From NCBI GenBank assembly GCA_947494715.1, contig CANLWG010000010.1, positions 151,175 to 215,174 of the forward strand: DNA of 64,000 nucleotides, written 5' to 3'. The translations under genes and the position numbers were made by a program. The notes under the pieces are model-generated. The model was not told where the DNA came from, did not search any database, and saw nothing but the letters and a program-made list of their open reading frames with translations. Source of the DNA: an uncultured Flavobacteriaceae bacterium (lineage in GTDB: Bacteria > Bacteroidota > Bacteroidia > Flavobacteriales > Flavobacteriaceae). Shown in pieces: positions 26,736 to 35,316 of the stretch (position 1 is the first letter of the stretch; each line of letters begins with the position of its first letter).

Positions 26736-27407
26736 CTAATTTTTGTAACTGATGGCCAAACCTCCGCCAGAGTTATCTACAGTGGTGGTGAAAGTATCCA
26801 GGCCCAAAACATACTCCAGGTACTCCCTAGTTCCGCGCATTCCCCTTTGTCCCGTACCTTTTGGTCTTACGTTGTGGACGGTAAAGCAACCCCCACTTTC
26901 TAGTTTTGGTGCAACATCCTTAAAATAATTGATGTACCAACCCTTATCGGCATCGCTGAATACAAAATCGAAGGTAACGTTCAATTCCTTGACCAACTCA
27001 TGAGCATCGGCAAGGCGAGCATCAACATAGTCCAACAATCCTGCTTCCTTAAGATTGGCAAGAGCTTGCTTGTGCCGAGTCTCATCGATGTCGATAGTGA
27101 TCAGTTTTCCACCGGTCTTACTAAACGCCCAGGCAATCCATATGGCGGAATGCCCGGTAGAAGTGCCTATTTCAAGGCCTTTGGTATAGCCATTTTTCAG
27201 GATAATATCATAAAGTAACTTTCCATCGGAAGCAGGTACATTCATGTCGCGCCATTTCCCCTCGTAATCCTCTAAGAAAGCCTCTACTTTTTTATCGAGC
27301 TCGGTTTTGGGGGCCGTTTTCTGGGACTGTAAGTCTAATACCTGTATAAACAGTATAAAAAACATTGAACATGTCACTGCTCCCATAGAAACTATATTTC
27401 CTTTCAT
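26736..27407 (-). CDS. O-methyltransferase family protein with an N-terminal hydrophobic segment
   Basis: 223 residues. The class I methyltransferase fold has motif I GLEIGTSTGHSAIWIA, the acidic ribose-binding residue in LITIDID, and FVFSDADKGWYINYF, matching the caffeoyl-CoA/catechol O-methyltransferase family. Residues 1-29 carry a hydrophobic stretch (GAVTCSMFFILFIQVL) ending LQSQ that looks like a signal peptide or anchor, unusual for a SAM-dependent enzyme. It is the first gene of a pair with the APC permease. Confidence 0.82.
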   Translation of the reverse strand: MKGNIVSMGAVTCSMFFILFIQVLDLQSQKTAPKTELDKKVEAFLEDYEGKWRDMNVPASDGKLLYDIILKNGYTKGLEIGTSTGHSAIWIAWAFSKTGGKLITIDIDETRHKQALANLKEAGLLDYVDARLADAHELVKELNVTFDFVFSDADKGWYINYFKDVAPKLESGGCFTVHNVRPKGTGQRGMRGTREYLEYVLGLDTFTTTVDNSGGGLAISYKN

Positions 27408-27892
27408 TTTACCAATTTTAAAAGTAATCCATCTAGAAGTCGATCTTAAATATATTCATTTTTCTCCTTCATTAATCTTTAAATCTGTCATCGTCAGATT
27501 CGTAACCCTGACCAACAGTAATTTGGGCAAAAAAAGAACTTATTGCCAAAACTGAATTTCTTCAGCCCCACATGTCTATCTTCAAAACATCCAACGGTCT
27601 TCGGTCATCATAGTTCGTCTTTTGTCCTATAAGATACTATTTCCATCCCGAGTTTTATAAAATCGCTTTTAAGATTCGGGTTCGTATTGCTTTCTTGTGA
27701 TGGATTATCGCTATGAGTTTAAGGAAATGAGGGTTTCAATTCAAATCCTTTGTCTATTGGCAAAGTGAGGTTCATTTTTAAGAAAAACCTAAATGACCTT
27801 CATGTTCATGTTGTTATTCACATTTTCTCTTTTCACACAAAATACAAAGCCAATAGTTTTCCTAAATTTGATCTTGCTTAAACCGGATACTT
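27408..27892. other. Intergenic stretch upstream of the TetR gene
   Basis: 485 bases with no credible gene on either strand. Only the tetR promoter box at its right end is recognisable. The stretch is AT-rich and could hold the O-methyltransferase promoter on the minus strand. Confidence 0.5.
27863..27870 (+). promoter_or_regulatory. Predicted -7 element for the TetR gene
   Basis: TAAATTTG is a perfect TAnnTTTG box, 22 bases before ATG 27893. No copy of the efflux-operon palindrome lies near it, so self-repression at this promoter is not suggested. Confidence 0.5.
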
Positions 27893-28498
27893 ATGCAAAA
27901 CGAGACGGAACAAAAAATTCTTGAGGCGGCCAAGGCCATCTTTATCCAAAAAGGGTTCGCCGGGGCGCGCATGCAGGAAATTGCGGACAAGGCGGAAATC
28001 AATAAGGCCATGCTGCACTATTATTTTAAGAGCAAACGTAGACTATTCGAGGGAATTGTCGCTGCCAATGTTCAAGTGATGGGCCCAAAACTTTCTGCGG
28101 TGCTTACTACAAAGGGCAGCGTTTACGACAAGCTCTGCCTGTTGGTAGATACGTATATCGATACTATTGTCCAAAATCCGGATATGCCCATGTTCCTGCT
28201 ACATGAAATGGCCCAGGGCAACAAAGACTCCATTGAGAAAATGAAGCAGATTATTGACGATGACCAATCTTTATTAAAGTTTATGGATCAAATGCAAGAG
28301 GAACAGGAACAAGGAATTCTAAAGCCTGTACCACCACCACATATTATGCTTACTACCATGTCTTTGATCGTATTTCCTTTTATTGCGCGTCCCATATTTG
28401 AAAGAATGTTGGAAATTCCTTCACATTTCTACGTTAAAATGATGAGTGAACGAAAGCAAATTGTCAAAGAAATCATAAAGTCCAGTTTCGTTAACTAA
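27893..28498 (+). CDS. TetR/AcrR-family repressor
   Basis: 201 residues. The N-terminal HTH (ILEAAKAIFIQKGFAGARMQEIADKAEINKAMLHYYFKSKRRLFEGIV) is a clear TetR domain. The C-terminal half is a helical ligand pocket with several Met residues, typical of drug-sensing members. It is directly upstream of an efflux operon whose promoter carries two matching palindromes, so it is the probable local repressor. In E. coli the related YbhG-YbhFSR pump is controlled by the TetR protein CecR, an analogous layout. Confidence 0.9.
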   Translation: MQNETEQKILEAAKAIFIQKGFAGARMQEIADKAEINKAMLHYYFKSKRRLFEGIVAANVQVMGPKLSAVLTTKGSVYDKLCLLVDTYIDTIVQNPDMPMFLLHEMAQGNKDSIEKMKQIIDDDQSLLKFMDQMQEEQEQGILKPVPPPHIMLTTMSLIVFPFIARPIFERMLEIPSHFYVKMMSERKQIVKEIIKSSFVN

Positions 28499-28504
28499 AT
28501 TTTT

Positions 28505-28512
28505 TATATTTG
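28505..28512 (+). promoter_or_regulatory. Predicted -7 element of the efflux operon
   Basis: TATATTTG is a perfect TAnnTTTG box. The expected start of transcription falls about 4-5 bases downstream, inside the first palindrome (28515-28530), so repressor bound there would block initiation. Confidence 0.6.
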
Positions 28513-28514
28513 CA

Positions 28515-28530
28515 TTAACCAAATGGTTAA
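28515..28530. promoter_or_regulatory. Operator palindrome 1 of the efflux operon
   Basis: TTAACCAAATGGTTAA is a 16-base palindrome with one central imperfection, just downstream of the -7 box. It has the size of a TetR-family operator. Confidence 0.7.
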
Positions 28531-28563
28531 CATGTTGCGCGGCATATATTTTTTGAACTTATA

Positions 28564-28579
28564 TTAACCATTTGGTTAA
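28564..28579. promoter_or_regulatory. Operator palindrome 2 of the efflux operon
   Basis: TTAACCATTTGGTTAA has the same half-sites as palindrome 1. The centres are 49 bases apart, roughly five helical turns, which would place two repressor dimers on the same face of the DNA. It lies 16 bases before the TolC-family gene start. Confidence 0.7.
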
Positions 28580-28595
28580 CAATAATTGTCTAAAA

Positions 28596-29870
28596 ATGAA
28601 TCAGTTAAAATTATCTTATACTTTACTTCTATGCTTTTTCGGTATTTCTGTTTTTGGACAAACCCCATCTAACTCCGTCCAACTTATGGAAGCTTACCAA
28701 TGGGCGGAACAACATTATCCCCTTATAAAAGACAACAATCTTATCGACAAAATAGAAGCCATTAATTTAAAAAACATAAGTAAGACCGGACTACCCAAAA
28801 TTAGTCTTAACGGGCAAGGACAATTACAGTCCGAAAACATCAACATTCCCTTGGGCGACAACGCTATTAATGCACCTCTGGAAACCTTCTCAACCTATAT
28901 AGGCATCGATTATGACCTGTATGGTGGGGGCATCAAAAAAGCACAAAAGGCCTCCGAAATCGCATCGGCCAATGTGGAGCGCAAATCCCTTGAAGTGCAA
29001 TTGCGCTCCCTAAGGGATAGGGTAAATACCATTGTTTTTGTAATTGCCCTTTCGAGAAAGCAAAAGCAGATCCTACAGATTTCCAAAGAGGATTTGGTGG
29101 TAAATATTCAAAGCCTTCAAGCGGGTTTTGAAAATGGGACTACTTTGGAAAGTGAAGTCTCAAAGTTAAGGGTCCGGCAATTGGAACTTACCTCCGAAAT
29201 CATAAAAACAGAAGGGGATATTAGAACCTATATTTCCCTTTTGGAGCAATTAACTGGCAAGGCGTTTCCTGAGGATGTGCTTTTTGAACTGCCTTATGGC
29301 ATACCCGATTTTCAATCCAAGGTTATCAATAGGCCCGAAGAGGTACTTTTTGATAATCAAAAATCCCTATTTGCCGCCCAGGAAGCGTCCATTGCCGCCA
29401 GTACCCGCCCTAAAATATCGCTCTTTGCACAGGGAGGGATAGGCTATCCAAATCCATTGAACTTTTCGGACATCAATACGGCCACTTACGCACTGGGGGG
29501 TGTTAAACTGAAATGGGATTTTTTGGATTGGGGTAAAGGCAAAAAAGAACGGGAACGCATCAAATTGCAGCAGGAACAGATAGAGGTTGACCGTGAACTC
29601 TTTCTTTTTGATATTGATTCCAATCGCTTGGAATATCAGGAAAACATAAGGGCTTTGCAGGCTCAAATCGAGAACGACGAAGCAATTGTAGCTATTCAAA
29701 AAGACATTCTGGCACAATCAAAAGTCCAATTGGACAATGGGGTAATCAATTCCAATGATTACGTTACCCAGGTAAATGCTACGCTTAATGCCGAACAGCA
29801 ATTCGAATTCAATAAAATTCAATTACAACAAACCATAATAAATTATTTAACCTTAACCGGTCAACTATAA
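28596..29870 (+). CDS. TolC-family outer-membrane efflux protein
   Basis: 424 residues from ATG 28596 (an upstream TTG lies inside the operator and is unlikely). Signal peptide ending SVFGQ. Two outer-membrane efflux repeats with long helices and short beta segments. The acidic loop LFELPYGIPDF separates them, and the second half ends in LQQTIINYLTLTGQL. It forms the trimeric outer-membrane channel of the pump encoded downstream. First gene of the operon. Confidence 0.9.
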   Translation: MNQLKLSYTLLLCFFGISVFGQTPSNSVQLMEAYQWAEQHYPLIKDNNLIDKIEAINLKNISKTGLPKISLNGQGQLQSENINIPLGDNAINAPLETFSTYIGIDYDLYGGGIKKAQKASEIASANVERKSLEVQLRSLRDRVNTIVFVIALSRKQKQILQISKEDLVVNIQSLQAGFENGTTLESEVSKLRVRQLELTSEIIKTEGDIRTYISLLEQLTGKAFPEDVLFELPYGIPDFQSKVINRPEEVLFDNQKSLFAAQEASIAASTRPKISLFAQGGIGYPNPLNFSDINTATYALGGVKLKWDFLDWGKGKKERERIKLQQEQIEVDRELFLFDIDSNRLEYQENIRALQAQIENDEAIVAIQKDILAQSKVQLDNGVINSNDYVTQVNATLNAEQQFEFNKIQLQQTIINYLTLTGQL

Positions 29871-29880
29871 ACTCAGAAGA

Positions 29881-30792
29881 ATGCGCATTATATTTCTACA
29901 GGGCCTCTTACTTTTTTGTCTGTTATTCTCGGCTTCCTGTGGTAACGGAAAAATAGCCGATGCCTATGGAAACTTCGAAGCGACAAGTGTAACCATTAGT
30001 GCCATGGGCAATGGAGAGCTTGTTTTCCTCAATATCGAGGACGGCCAAAAGCTAGATGCCGAACAAGAGGTAGGTCTCATAGATACCATCCAAATACATC
30101 TGGAAAAAGTACGGTTGGAAGCACAGCTCCAGGCATTGGACTTGAAATTACAGGAGGCTGCTCCGGAGGTGGCCATATTGGTTCGTGACAAAAGCAACTT
30201 GATTCGGGAACGGGACAGAACCCAACGCCTATTGGAACAGAAAGCGGCCACTCAACAACAATTGGACGACTATAACGGTAAAATTGATCTGATCGAACAA
30301 CGTATTAACTCCACAAGACGTAACATTAATATCGCCAATAGGGGCATCCTAGCGGAACGCAAACCCCTGGAAGCCCAAATTGCATTGGTCAAAAAACAAA
30401 TAGAGGACCATAAAGTGAAAAATCCCATTTCCGGTACTGTACTCACCAAATTTGCCGAACCCAAGGAATTGGTGAATACGGGCACACCGCTGTACAAAGT
30501 GGCCAATTTGGATGAAATAAAGTTGCGCGCGTATACCAGTGCTACACTTCTGCAGGATGTGCAATTAAATGACGTCGTAACCATACGTGTTGATAAAGGC
30601 GAGGATGATTTCAGGGAACTGGATGGAACTATTACATGGATTGCTAGCGAGGCCGAATTCACACCAAAAACAATACAGACCAAAGAAGAACGTGTAAATC
30701 TGGTCTATGCCTTGGAGGTGAAGGTCAAAAATAATGGAACCTTAAAAATTGGTATGCCGGGCGAAGTCATTTTTAAAAAGGAAAACGAATAA
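29881..30792 (+). CDS. Membrane fusion protein of the ABC efflux pump (YbhG/HlyD-like)
   Basis: 303 residues with a lipoprotein signal ending FSASC. The split biotinyl-lipoyl domain flanks a long coiled-coil hairpin (residues about 75-170, LEKVRLEAQLQALDLKLQEA and LIREDRDRT-like heptads), then KNPISGTVLTKFAEPKELVNTGTPLYKV and a beta-barrel part. It links the inner-membrane ABC permeases to the TolC-like channel. Its stop overlaps the ATG of the first ATPase gene (TAATG), so translation is coupled. Confidence 0.9.
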   Translation: MRIIFLQGLLLFCLLFSASCGNGKIADAYGNFEATSVTISAMGNGELVFLNIEDGQKLDAEQEVGLIDTIQIHLEKVRLEAQLQALDLKLQEAAPEVAILVRDKSNLIRERDRTQRLLEQKAATQQQLDDYNGKIDLIEQRINSTRRNINIANRGILAERKPLEAQIALVKKQIEDHKVKNPISGTVLTKFAEPKELVNTGTPLYKVANLDEIKLRAYTSATLLQDVQLNDVVTIRVDKGEDDFRELDGTITWIASEAEFTPKTIQTKEERVNLVYALEVKVKNNGTLKIGMPGEVIFKKENE

Positions 30793-31715
30793 TGGCAGCG
30801 GTCGTCCTAGAAAATATCAGTAAAAAATATGGCAATGTCACGGCCTTGAAATCCATCAGCTTTCAGATGGACGACGGTGAAATATTCGGACTTATAGGTC
30901 CCGACGGGGCCGGTAAATCTACCCTGTTCCGAATCTTGGCCACTTTACTACAGGCCGATGAGGGCCGTGCCTCTGTAGCTGGTCACGATGTCGTAAAGGA
31001 ATACAAACAAATTCGGAAAAAAGTGGGGTATATGCCCGGGCGTTTTTCCTTATATCAAGACTTGAGCGTCGAGGAGAATCTGTCTTTTTTTGCCACAATT
31101 TTTGGGACCACCATCCAAGAAAACTATGATTTGGTCAAGGACATCTATGTTCAGATAGAGCCCTTTAAAAGAAGGTTGGCAGGGCAACTTTCTGGGGGAA
31201 TGAAACAAAAACTGGCGCTTTGTTGTGCATTGATCCACAAACCTGAGGTTCTTTTCTTGGATGAACCGACCACCGGAGTGGATGCTGTGAGCCGAAAGGA
31301 ATTCTGGGAAATGCTGCAAAGTCTAAAGGAAAAAAATATTGCCATTCTGGTAAGCACTCCCTATATGGACGAGGCCGGTCTGTGCGATCGTATTGCCCTG
31401 ATCCAAAATGGGGAAATACTTAAAATCGATAGTCCCAGGCAAATGATTAGGGATTTCAAAAAGCCCTTGTATGCCATTAAAACGGAACATACCTATTCCG
31501 CTTTGAACTATTTACGGAGTGCTTCGTATACCAGAAGTGCCTTGCCATTTGGAGAATTCATTCACCTAACGACTGCCAAGTCCTATACCCCATTTCAGAT
31601 AAAGGACGATTTGGAACGGGTAGGCATTCCGATTCAAGAGGTGAAAACCGCCGCCCCCAGTATTGAGGATATCTTTCTGGATCTCTCAGAAACCAACGAA
31701 TTGATAGATGGATAA
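30792..31715 (+). CDS. ABC transporter ATPase 1 (YbhF N-half-like)
   Basis: 307 residues. Walker A GPDGAGKST, Q-loop GYMPGRFSLYQDLSVEEN, canonical signature LSGGMKQKL, Walker B VLFLDEPTTGVD. The H-loop position reads STPYMDEA, so the switch histidine is replaced by Pro. A C-terminal extension of about 85 residues follows. In E. coli YbhF the two ATPase domains are fused; here they are two genes overlapping by 8 bases. Together with ATPase 2 it probably forms a heterodimer. Confidence 0.9.
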   Translation: MAAVVLENISKKYGNVTALKSISFQMDDGEIFGLIGPDGAGKSTLFRILATLLQADEGRASVAGHDVVKEYKQIRKKVGYMPGRFSLYQDLSVEENLSFFATIFGTTIQENYDLVKDIYVQIEPFKRRLAGQLSGGMKQKLALCCALIHKPEVLFLDEPTTGVDAVSRKEFWEMLQSLKEKNIAILVSTPYMDEAGLCDRIALIQNGEILKIDSPRQMIRDFKKPLYAIKTEHTYSALNYLRSASYTRSALPFGEFIHLTTAKSYTPFQIKDDLERVGIPIQEVKTAAPSIEDIFLDLSETNELIDG

Positions 31716-32436
31716 GCAAAATGTTATAGAGGTTGAGGGTTTGACCAAAAAATTTGGTGATTTTACCGCAGTGGACGCCATTTCATTTCAAGTGGCGAGA
31801 GGTGAAATTTTTGGATTTCTTGGGGCCAATGGCGCTGGGAAGACCACTGCAATGAAAATGTTGATCGGTTTAAGTAGACCCTCCGAAGGAAAGGGGAAAG
31901 TAGCAGGATTTGACATTGACAAAGAAGCTGAAGAAGTAAAGCGAAATATTGGTTATATGTCACAAAAATTCAGTCTCTATGACGATTTGACCTCAAAGGA
32001 AAACATACGGTTTTACGGTGGGGTGTACGGGCTTTCCAAAAATCGCATTAAGGAGAAGACCCAAGAGATCTTAAAAGAGCTACATCTGGAAGAAGTTGCC
32101 AATAGGCCCGTAACGGCTCTTCCCCTGGGATGGAAACAGCGTTTGGCCTTTGCCATCTCCATGGTACATGACCCGGATATCGTCTTTTTGGATGAACCCA
32201 CAGGGGGTGTGGACCCACATGTACGGCGGCAGTTTTGGGAGACTATTTATCAAGTAGCCGGACAAGGAAGAACCATTTTTGTTACCACCCACTACATGGA
32301 CGAGGCCGAATATTGTGACCGGGTGTCAATCATGGTGACCGGTAAGATAGAAGCCTTGGATACCCCTGAAAAATTAAAGGAAGAATATAATGCAAACACC
32401 ATGGACGAAGTCTTTTTAAAGCTCGTCCGCTATTAA
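31708..32436 (+). CDS. ABC transporter ATPase 2 (YbhF C-half-like)
   Basis: 242 residues. Walker A GANGAGKTT, Q-loop GYMSQKFSLYDDLTSKEN, Walker B VFLDEPTGGVD, and a canonical H-loop TTHYMDEA. The signature is degenerate: ALPLGWKQRL instead of LSGGQ. Its defects are complementary to those of ATPase 1, so only one of the two composite sites (this Walker A with the ATPase 1 signature) should be fully competent. Confidence 0.9.
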   Translation: MDKQNVIEVEGLTKKFGDFTAVDAISFQVARGEIFGFLGANGAGKTTAMKMLIGLSRPSEGKGKVAGFDIDKEAEEVKRNIGYMSQKFSLYDDLTSKENIRFYGGVYGLSKNRIKEKTQEILKELHLEEVANRPVTALPLGWKQRLAFAISMVHDPDIVFLDEPTGGVDPHVRRQFWETIYQVAGQGRTIFVTTHYMDEAEYCDRVSIMVTGKIEALDTPEKLKEEYNANTMDEVFLKLVRY

Positions 32437-32447
32437 AAAAGTAAGCT

Positions 32448-32876
32448 ATGAAGAAAAGACACCTTATTGCAGTAATCGCCGTTGTGCTGATGGGATTCAC
32501 AAAACCCGATTCTGGCAACATAACTATTAACCTAAGGGATATTGAAAGTAAAGAGGGGGAAATTGTTTTTATGCTTTTCGCCAAAGAGGACGGCTTTCCC
32601 CGAGAACCTTCCAAGGCCTTTAAAAGAGGTGTGGTCACCGACTTCTCCGCCTCGGCCAGCTATACGTTCAAGAATGTTCCCTATGGCGTCTATGCCGTTT
32701 CCGTATTCCAGGATAGGGATAAGGATGGCGAAATTAAATCGAACTTTATCGGCATGCCCAAAGAACCGGTCGGAGCCAGCAATATGACCAAAATGGGCAA
32801 GCCATCCTTTAAAAAGTGTTCGTTTCAGCTGAATAGCCAGAACAAGGAACTAAGTATGAAGTTCATCTTGAAATGA
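32448..32876 (+). CDS. DUF2141-family secreted protein
   Basis: 142 residues. Signal peptide (residues 1-20). The small beta-sandwich contains GEIVFMLFAKEDGFPREPSKAF, then FKNVPYGVYAVSVFQDRDKDGEIKSNFIGMPKEPVGAS, which is the DUF2141 signature. Its presence between the ATPases and the permeases of an efflux operon is unusual; it may be a periplasmic accessory, or an insertion into the operon. Function unknown. Confidence 0.85.
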   Translation: MKKRHLIAVIAVVLMGFTKPDSGNITINLRDIESKEGEIVFMLFAKEDGFPREPSKAFKRGVVTDFSASASYTFKNVPYGVYAVSVFQDRDKDGEIKSNFIGMPKEPVGASNMTKMGKPSFKKCSFQLNSQNKELSMKFILK

Positions 32877-32913
32877 ACTACAGCAAAGCTCGTCGGAACG
32901 GCGGACAAATCAG

Positions 32914-33001
32914 ACCAAGACCATAACTATGGGACTGCATGAGTCAAGAAACAAGACGTTTCTGTCTTGCCCTCTTGATTCTATAAGCGAAGCGGTCTTG
33001 G
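32914..33001. repeat. Nested inverted repeats inside the efflux operon
   Basis: Three nested stems share the core CAAGA: ACCAAGACC (32914-32922) with GGTCTTGG (32994-33001), TCAAGA (32944-32949) with TCTTGA (32973-32978), and CAAGAC (32952-32957) with GTCTTG (32964-32969). They fill most of the 152-base gap between the DUF2141 gene and the first permease. No T-run follows, so it is more likely an RNA-processing or stability element, or a repeat-family insertion, than a terminator. Confidence 0.6.
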
Positions 33002-33028
33002 CTCATTTAAAGAAAATGGATTAAGAAT

Positions 33029-34138
33029 ATGATCAAAGTCTTCCAGGCATTTGTAAAAAAGGAGTTTTATCACATTTTGCGTGATAAACGCACCTTACTC
33101 ATCCTTTTTGGAATGCCATTGGCACAGATACTTATTTTCGGTTATGCCGTGACAAACGAATTCAACGATGCGCAAATAGATGTACTGGACTATGCAAAAG
33201 ATGAGACCAGTATGCAGTTTATAGACCATTTGCAAAGTTCAGGGAATTTTCAGTTGAACAAGATCCTGTACACTGAAACCCAAATGGAAGCCGGAATGAA
33301 AGCTGGGGATTCCAAGTTGGTCATTGCCATACCAGAAAATTTCTCAGCGGATTTTTATAGCGGACAACCTGTTAAAATTCAGGTTGTAGCCGATGGTTCT
33401 GATCCCAACAATGCCAATACCTTGGTACAATATGTTACCCAAATGGTCAACAGTTTTCAAATGGAGCGTCGTAAGGTATTGCCCAATCCATATCGTATAA
33501 ATGTGGAATCCAGGATGATGTACAACCCCCAACTGGTAAGTGCCTACAATTTTGTACCAGGAACCATTGCATTGATTTTGCTCATTATCTGTGCAATGTT
33601 AACTTCCCTGACCATCGCCCGGGAAAAGGAATCAGGAACTATGGAAATACTTTTGGTCTCCCCTCTACCTCCACTTCTTATAATCCTGGGAAAAGTTACT
33701 CCCTACGCCATCTTATCCTTTACCAATGCGATTTTGGTGCTTTTATTGGGTCACTTTGTTTTCGATGTGCCTATTGTAGGGAGCATAGGACTCTTATTGC
33801 TGATGTGCTTTTTGTATGTGGTTACGGCCTTGGCCTTGGGTACTCTGATCTCAACCGTTTCAAAGACGCAACAGGACGCGATGATGCGATCTTTAATGGG
33901 TTTAATGATGCCATCCATGATTTTATCCGGCTTTATTTTTCCATTGACAAGCATGCCGATACTATTGCAATATATTGGTCAAATTGTACCTGCAACTTAC
34001 TTTATTGAAATACTCAAGGCAGTTATGCTGCGGGGTGTGGGCCTCAATTTTATTTTATACGAAGTGGCTATTCTAGTAGCAATGACCACAGTGTTCTTGT
34101 TTTTTGCCTGGCGAAAATTCAAAATTCGACTTGAGTAG
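33029..34138 (+). CDS. ABC-2 type permease 1 (YbhS/YbhR-like)
   Basis: 369 residues. N-terminal helix near FGMPLAQILIFGYAV, a periplasmic domain to about residue 175, then five more helices with the conserved EKESGTMEILLVSPLPPLLIILGKVTPY amphipathic loop and IGQIVPATYFIEILKAVMLRG near the C-terminus. It is one half of the membrane pore and is paired with the next gene. The operon carries two permease genes and two ATPase genes, as in ybhFSR systems. Confidence 0.9.
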   Translation: MIKVFQAFVKKEFYHILRDKRTLLILFGMPLAQILIFGYAVTNEFNDAQIDVLDYAKDETSMQFIDHLQSSGNFQLNKILYTETQMEAGMKAGDSKLVIAIPENFSADFYSGQPVKIQVVADGSDPNNANTLVQYVTQMVNSFQMERRKVLPNPYRINVESRMMYNPQLVSAYNFVPGTIALILLIICAMLTSLTIAREKESGTMEILLVSPLPPLLIILGKVTPYAILSFTNAILVLLLGHFVFDVPIVGSIGLLLLMCFLYVVTALALGTLISTVSKTQQDAMMRSLMGLMMPSMILSGFIFPLTSMPILLQYIGQIVPATYFIEILKAVMLRGVGLNFILYEVAILVAMTTVFLFFAWRKFKIRLE

Positions 34139-34173
34139 AAGAATACCTTAAGGGGTTAACTAAAAATAGCTTA

Positions 34174-35301
34174 ATGCAAACGTTGCGATACCTTATTCAA
34201 AAAGAGTTCATCCAAATATTTAGGAACAGGGCTTTATTGCCTATGATGACCTTGTTGCCTATCATTCAATTGATCGTACTCTCCAATGCAGCTTCCAATG
34301 ATGTAAAGGAGGTTCGTTTGGTCATGGTGGATAATGACCAATCAGAAATTTCTCGTTCGTTGACCCGAAAAATTTCTGCGAACGATCGTTTTACGTTGGT
34401 GGAAGTCTCCTTTAGCCGTGATGCCGCCTTTGAACTGATGCAACGCAATAAGGTGGATATCATTTTGGAAGTGCCCTCCAATTTTGAAAGAGAATACTAT
34501 AGGGGAGAGACCCCGAAAGTGCAAATGTTGGTAAATGCCATTAACGGGCAACAGGCCACGGTAGGGAGCGGATACCTCAACAATATCATTGCTTCCCTAA
34601 GTGCTGAAATTCAAAGAGATGAACCACTTATGATAGGTGCTTACACTAGCCCGGCAAAGGCTTTGGTAGAGGCATCTTCCAATAACTGGTATAATCCTGA
34701 ATTAAAGTATCCACACTTTATGGCCCCAGGAATTTTGGCAGAATTGGCCGCCTTGTTGACCATAGTACTAAGTGCCATGAACGTGGTACGCGAAAGGGAG
34801 ATAGGTACTATAGAACAAATCAACGTAACCCCTATAAAAAAATGGGAATTCATTTTAGGAAAGCTGGTACCTTTTCTGTGCATAGGACTGGTTTTGGTCA
34901 CGGTAGGCTTACTGGCCAGTAAACTGATTTTTGATATTCCAATTCGAGGCAACCTTTTGCTCGTTTTTGGCTATGCCGTCATCAATTTGGTGTGCGTCCT
35001 AGGTCTGGGATTGCTCATTTCAAACTTTGCCGATACACAACAACAGGCTATTTTTGTCGCCTTTTTTTTCGTACTTATCTTTATTCTAATGTGCGGCCTC
35101 TTTACACCCATTGAGAGTATGCCCAAATGGGCACAATACGCCACGATCCCAAATCCGTTGGCCCATTTCATTTCTGTAACGCGGAAGGTACTCTTAAAAG
35201 GAAGCGGGTTTTGGGATATCCGCTGGGAGTTCATATATACCATCATCTTGGCAGTCCTATTCAACGTGGCTGCGGTATGGAGTTACAAAAAACAACAATG
35301 A
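34174..35301 (+). CDS. ABC-2 type permease 2 (YbhR/YbhS-like)
   Basis: 375 residues with the same architecture as permease 1: N-terminal helix, periplasmic domain (residues about 50-180), then five helices with EREIGTIEQINVTPIKKWEFILGKLVPF and a late ITRK-type motif VTRKVLLKGSGFWDI. It forms the other half of the heterodimeric pore. It starts 35 bases after permease 1 and is followed after 15 bases by the disrupted cyclase gene. Confidence 0.9.
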   Translation: MQTLRYLIQKEFIQIFRNRALLPMMTLLPIIQLIVLSNAASNDVKEVRLVMVDNDQSEISRSLTRKISANDRFTLVEVSFSRDAAFELMQRNKVDIILEVPSNFEREYYRGETPKVQMLVNAINGQQATVGSGYLNNIIASLSAEIQRDEPLMIGAYTSPAKALVEASSNNWYNPELKYPHFMAPGILAELAALLTIVLSAMNVVREREIGTIEQINVTPIKKWEFILGKLVPFLCIGLVLVTVGLLASKLIFDIPIRGNLLLVFGYAVINLVCVLGLGLLISNFADTQQQAIFVAFFFVLIFILMCGLFTPIESMPKWAQYATIPNPLAHFISVTRKVLLKGSGFWDIRWEFIYTIILAVLFNVAAVWSYKKQQ

Positions 35302-35316
35302 TTAGCTATTGACCCT

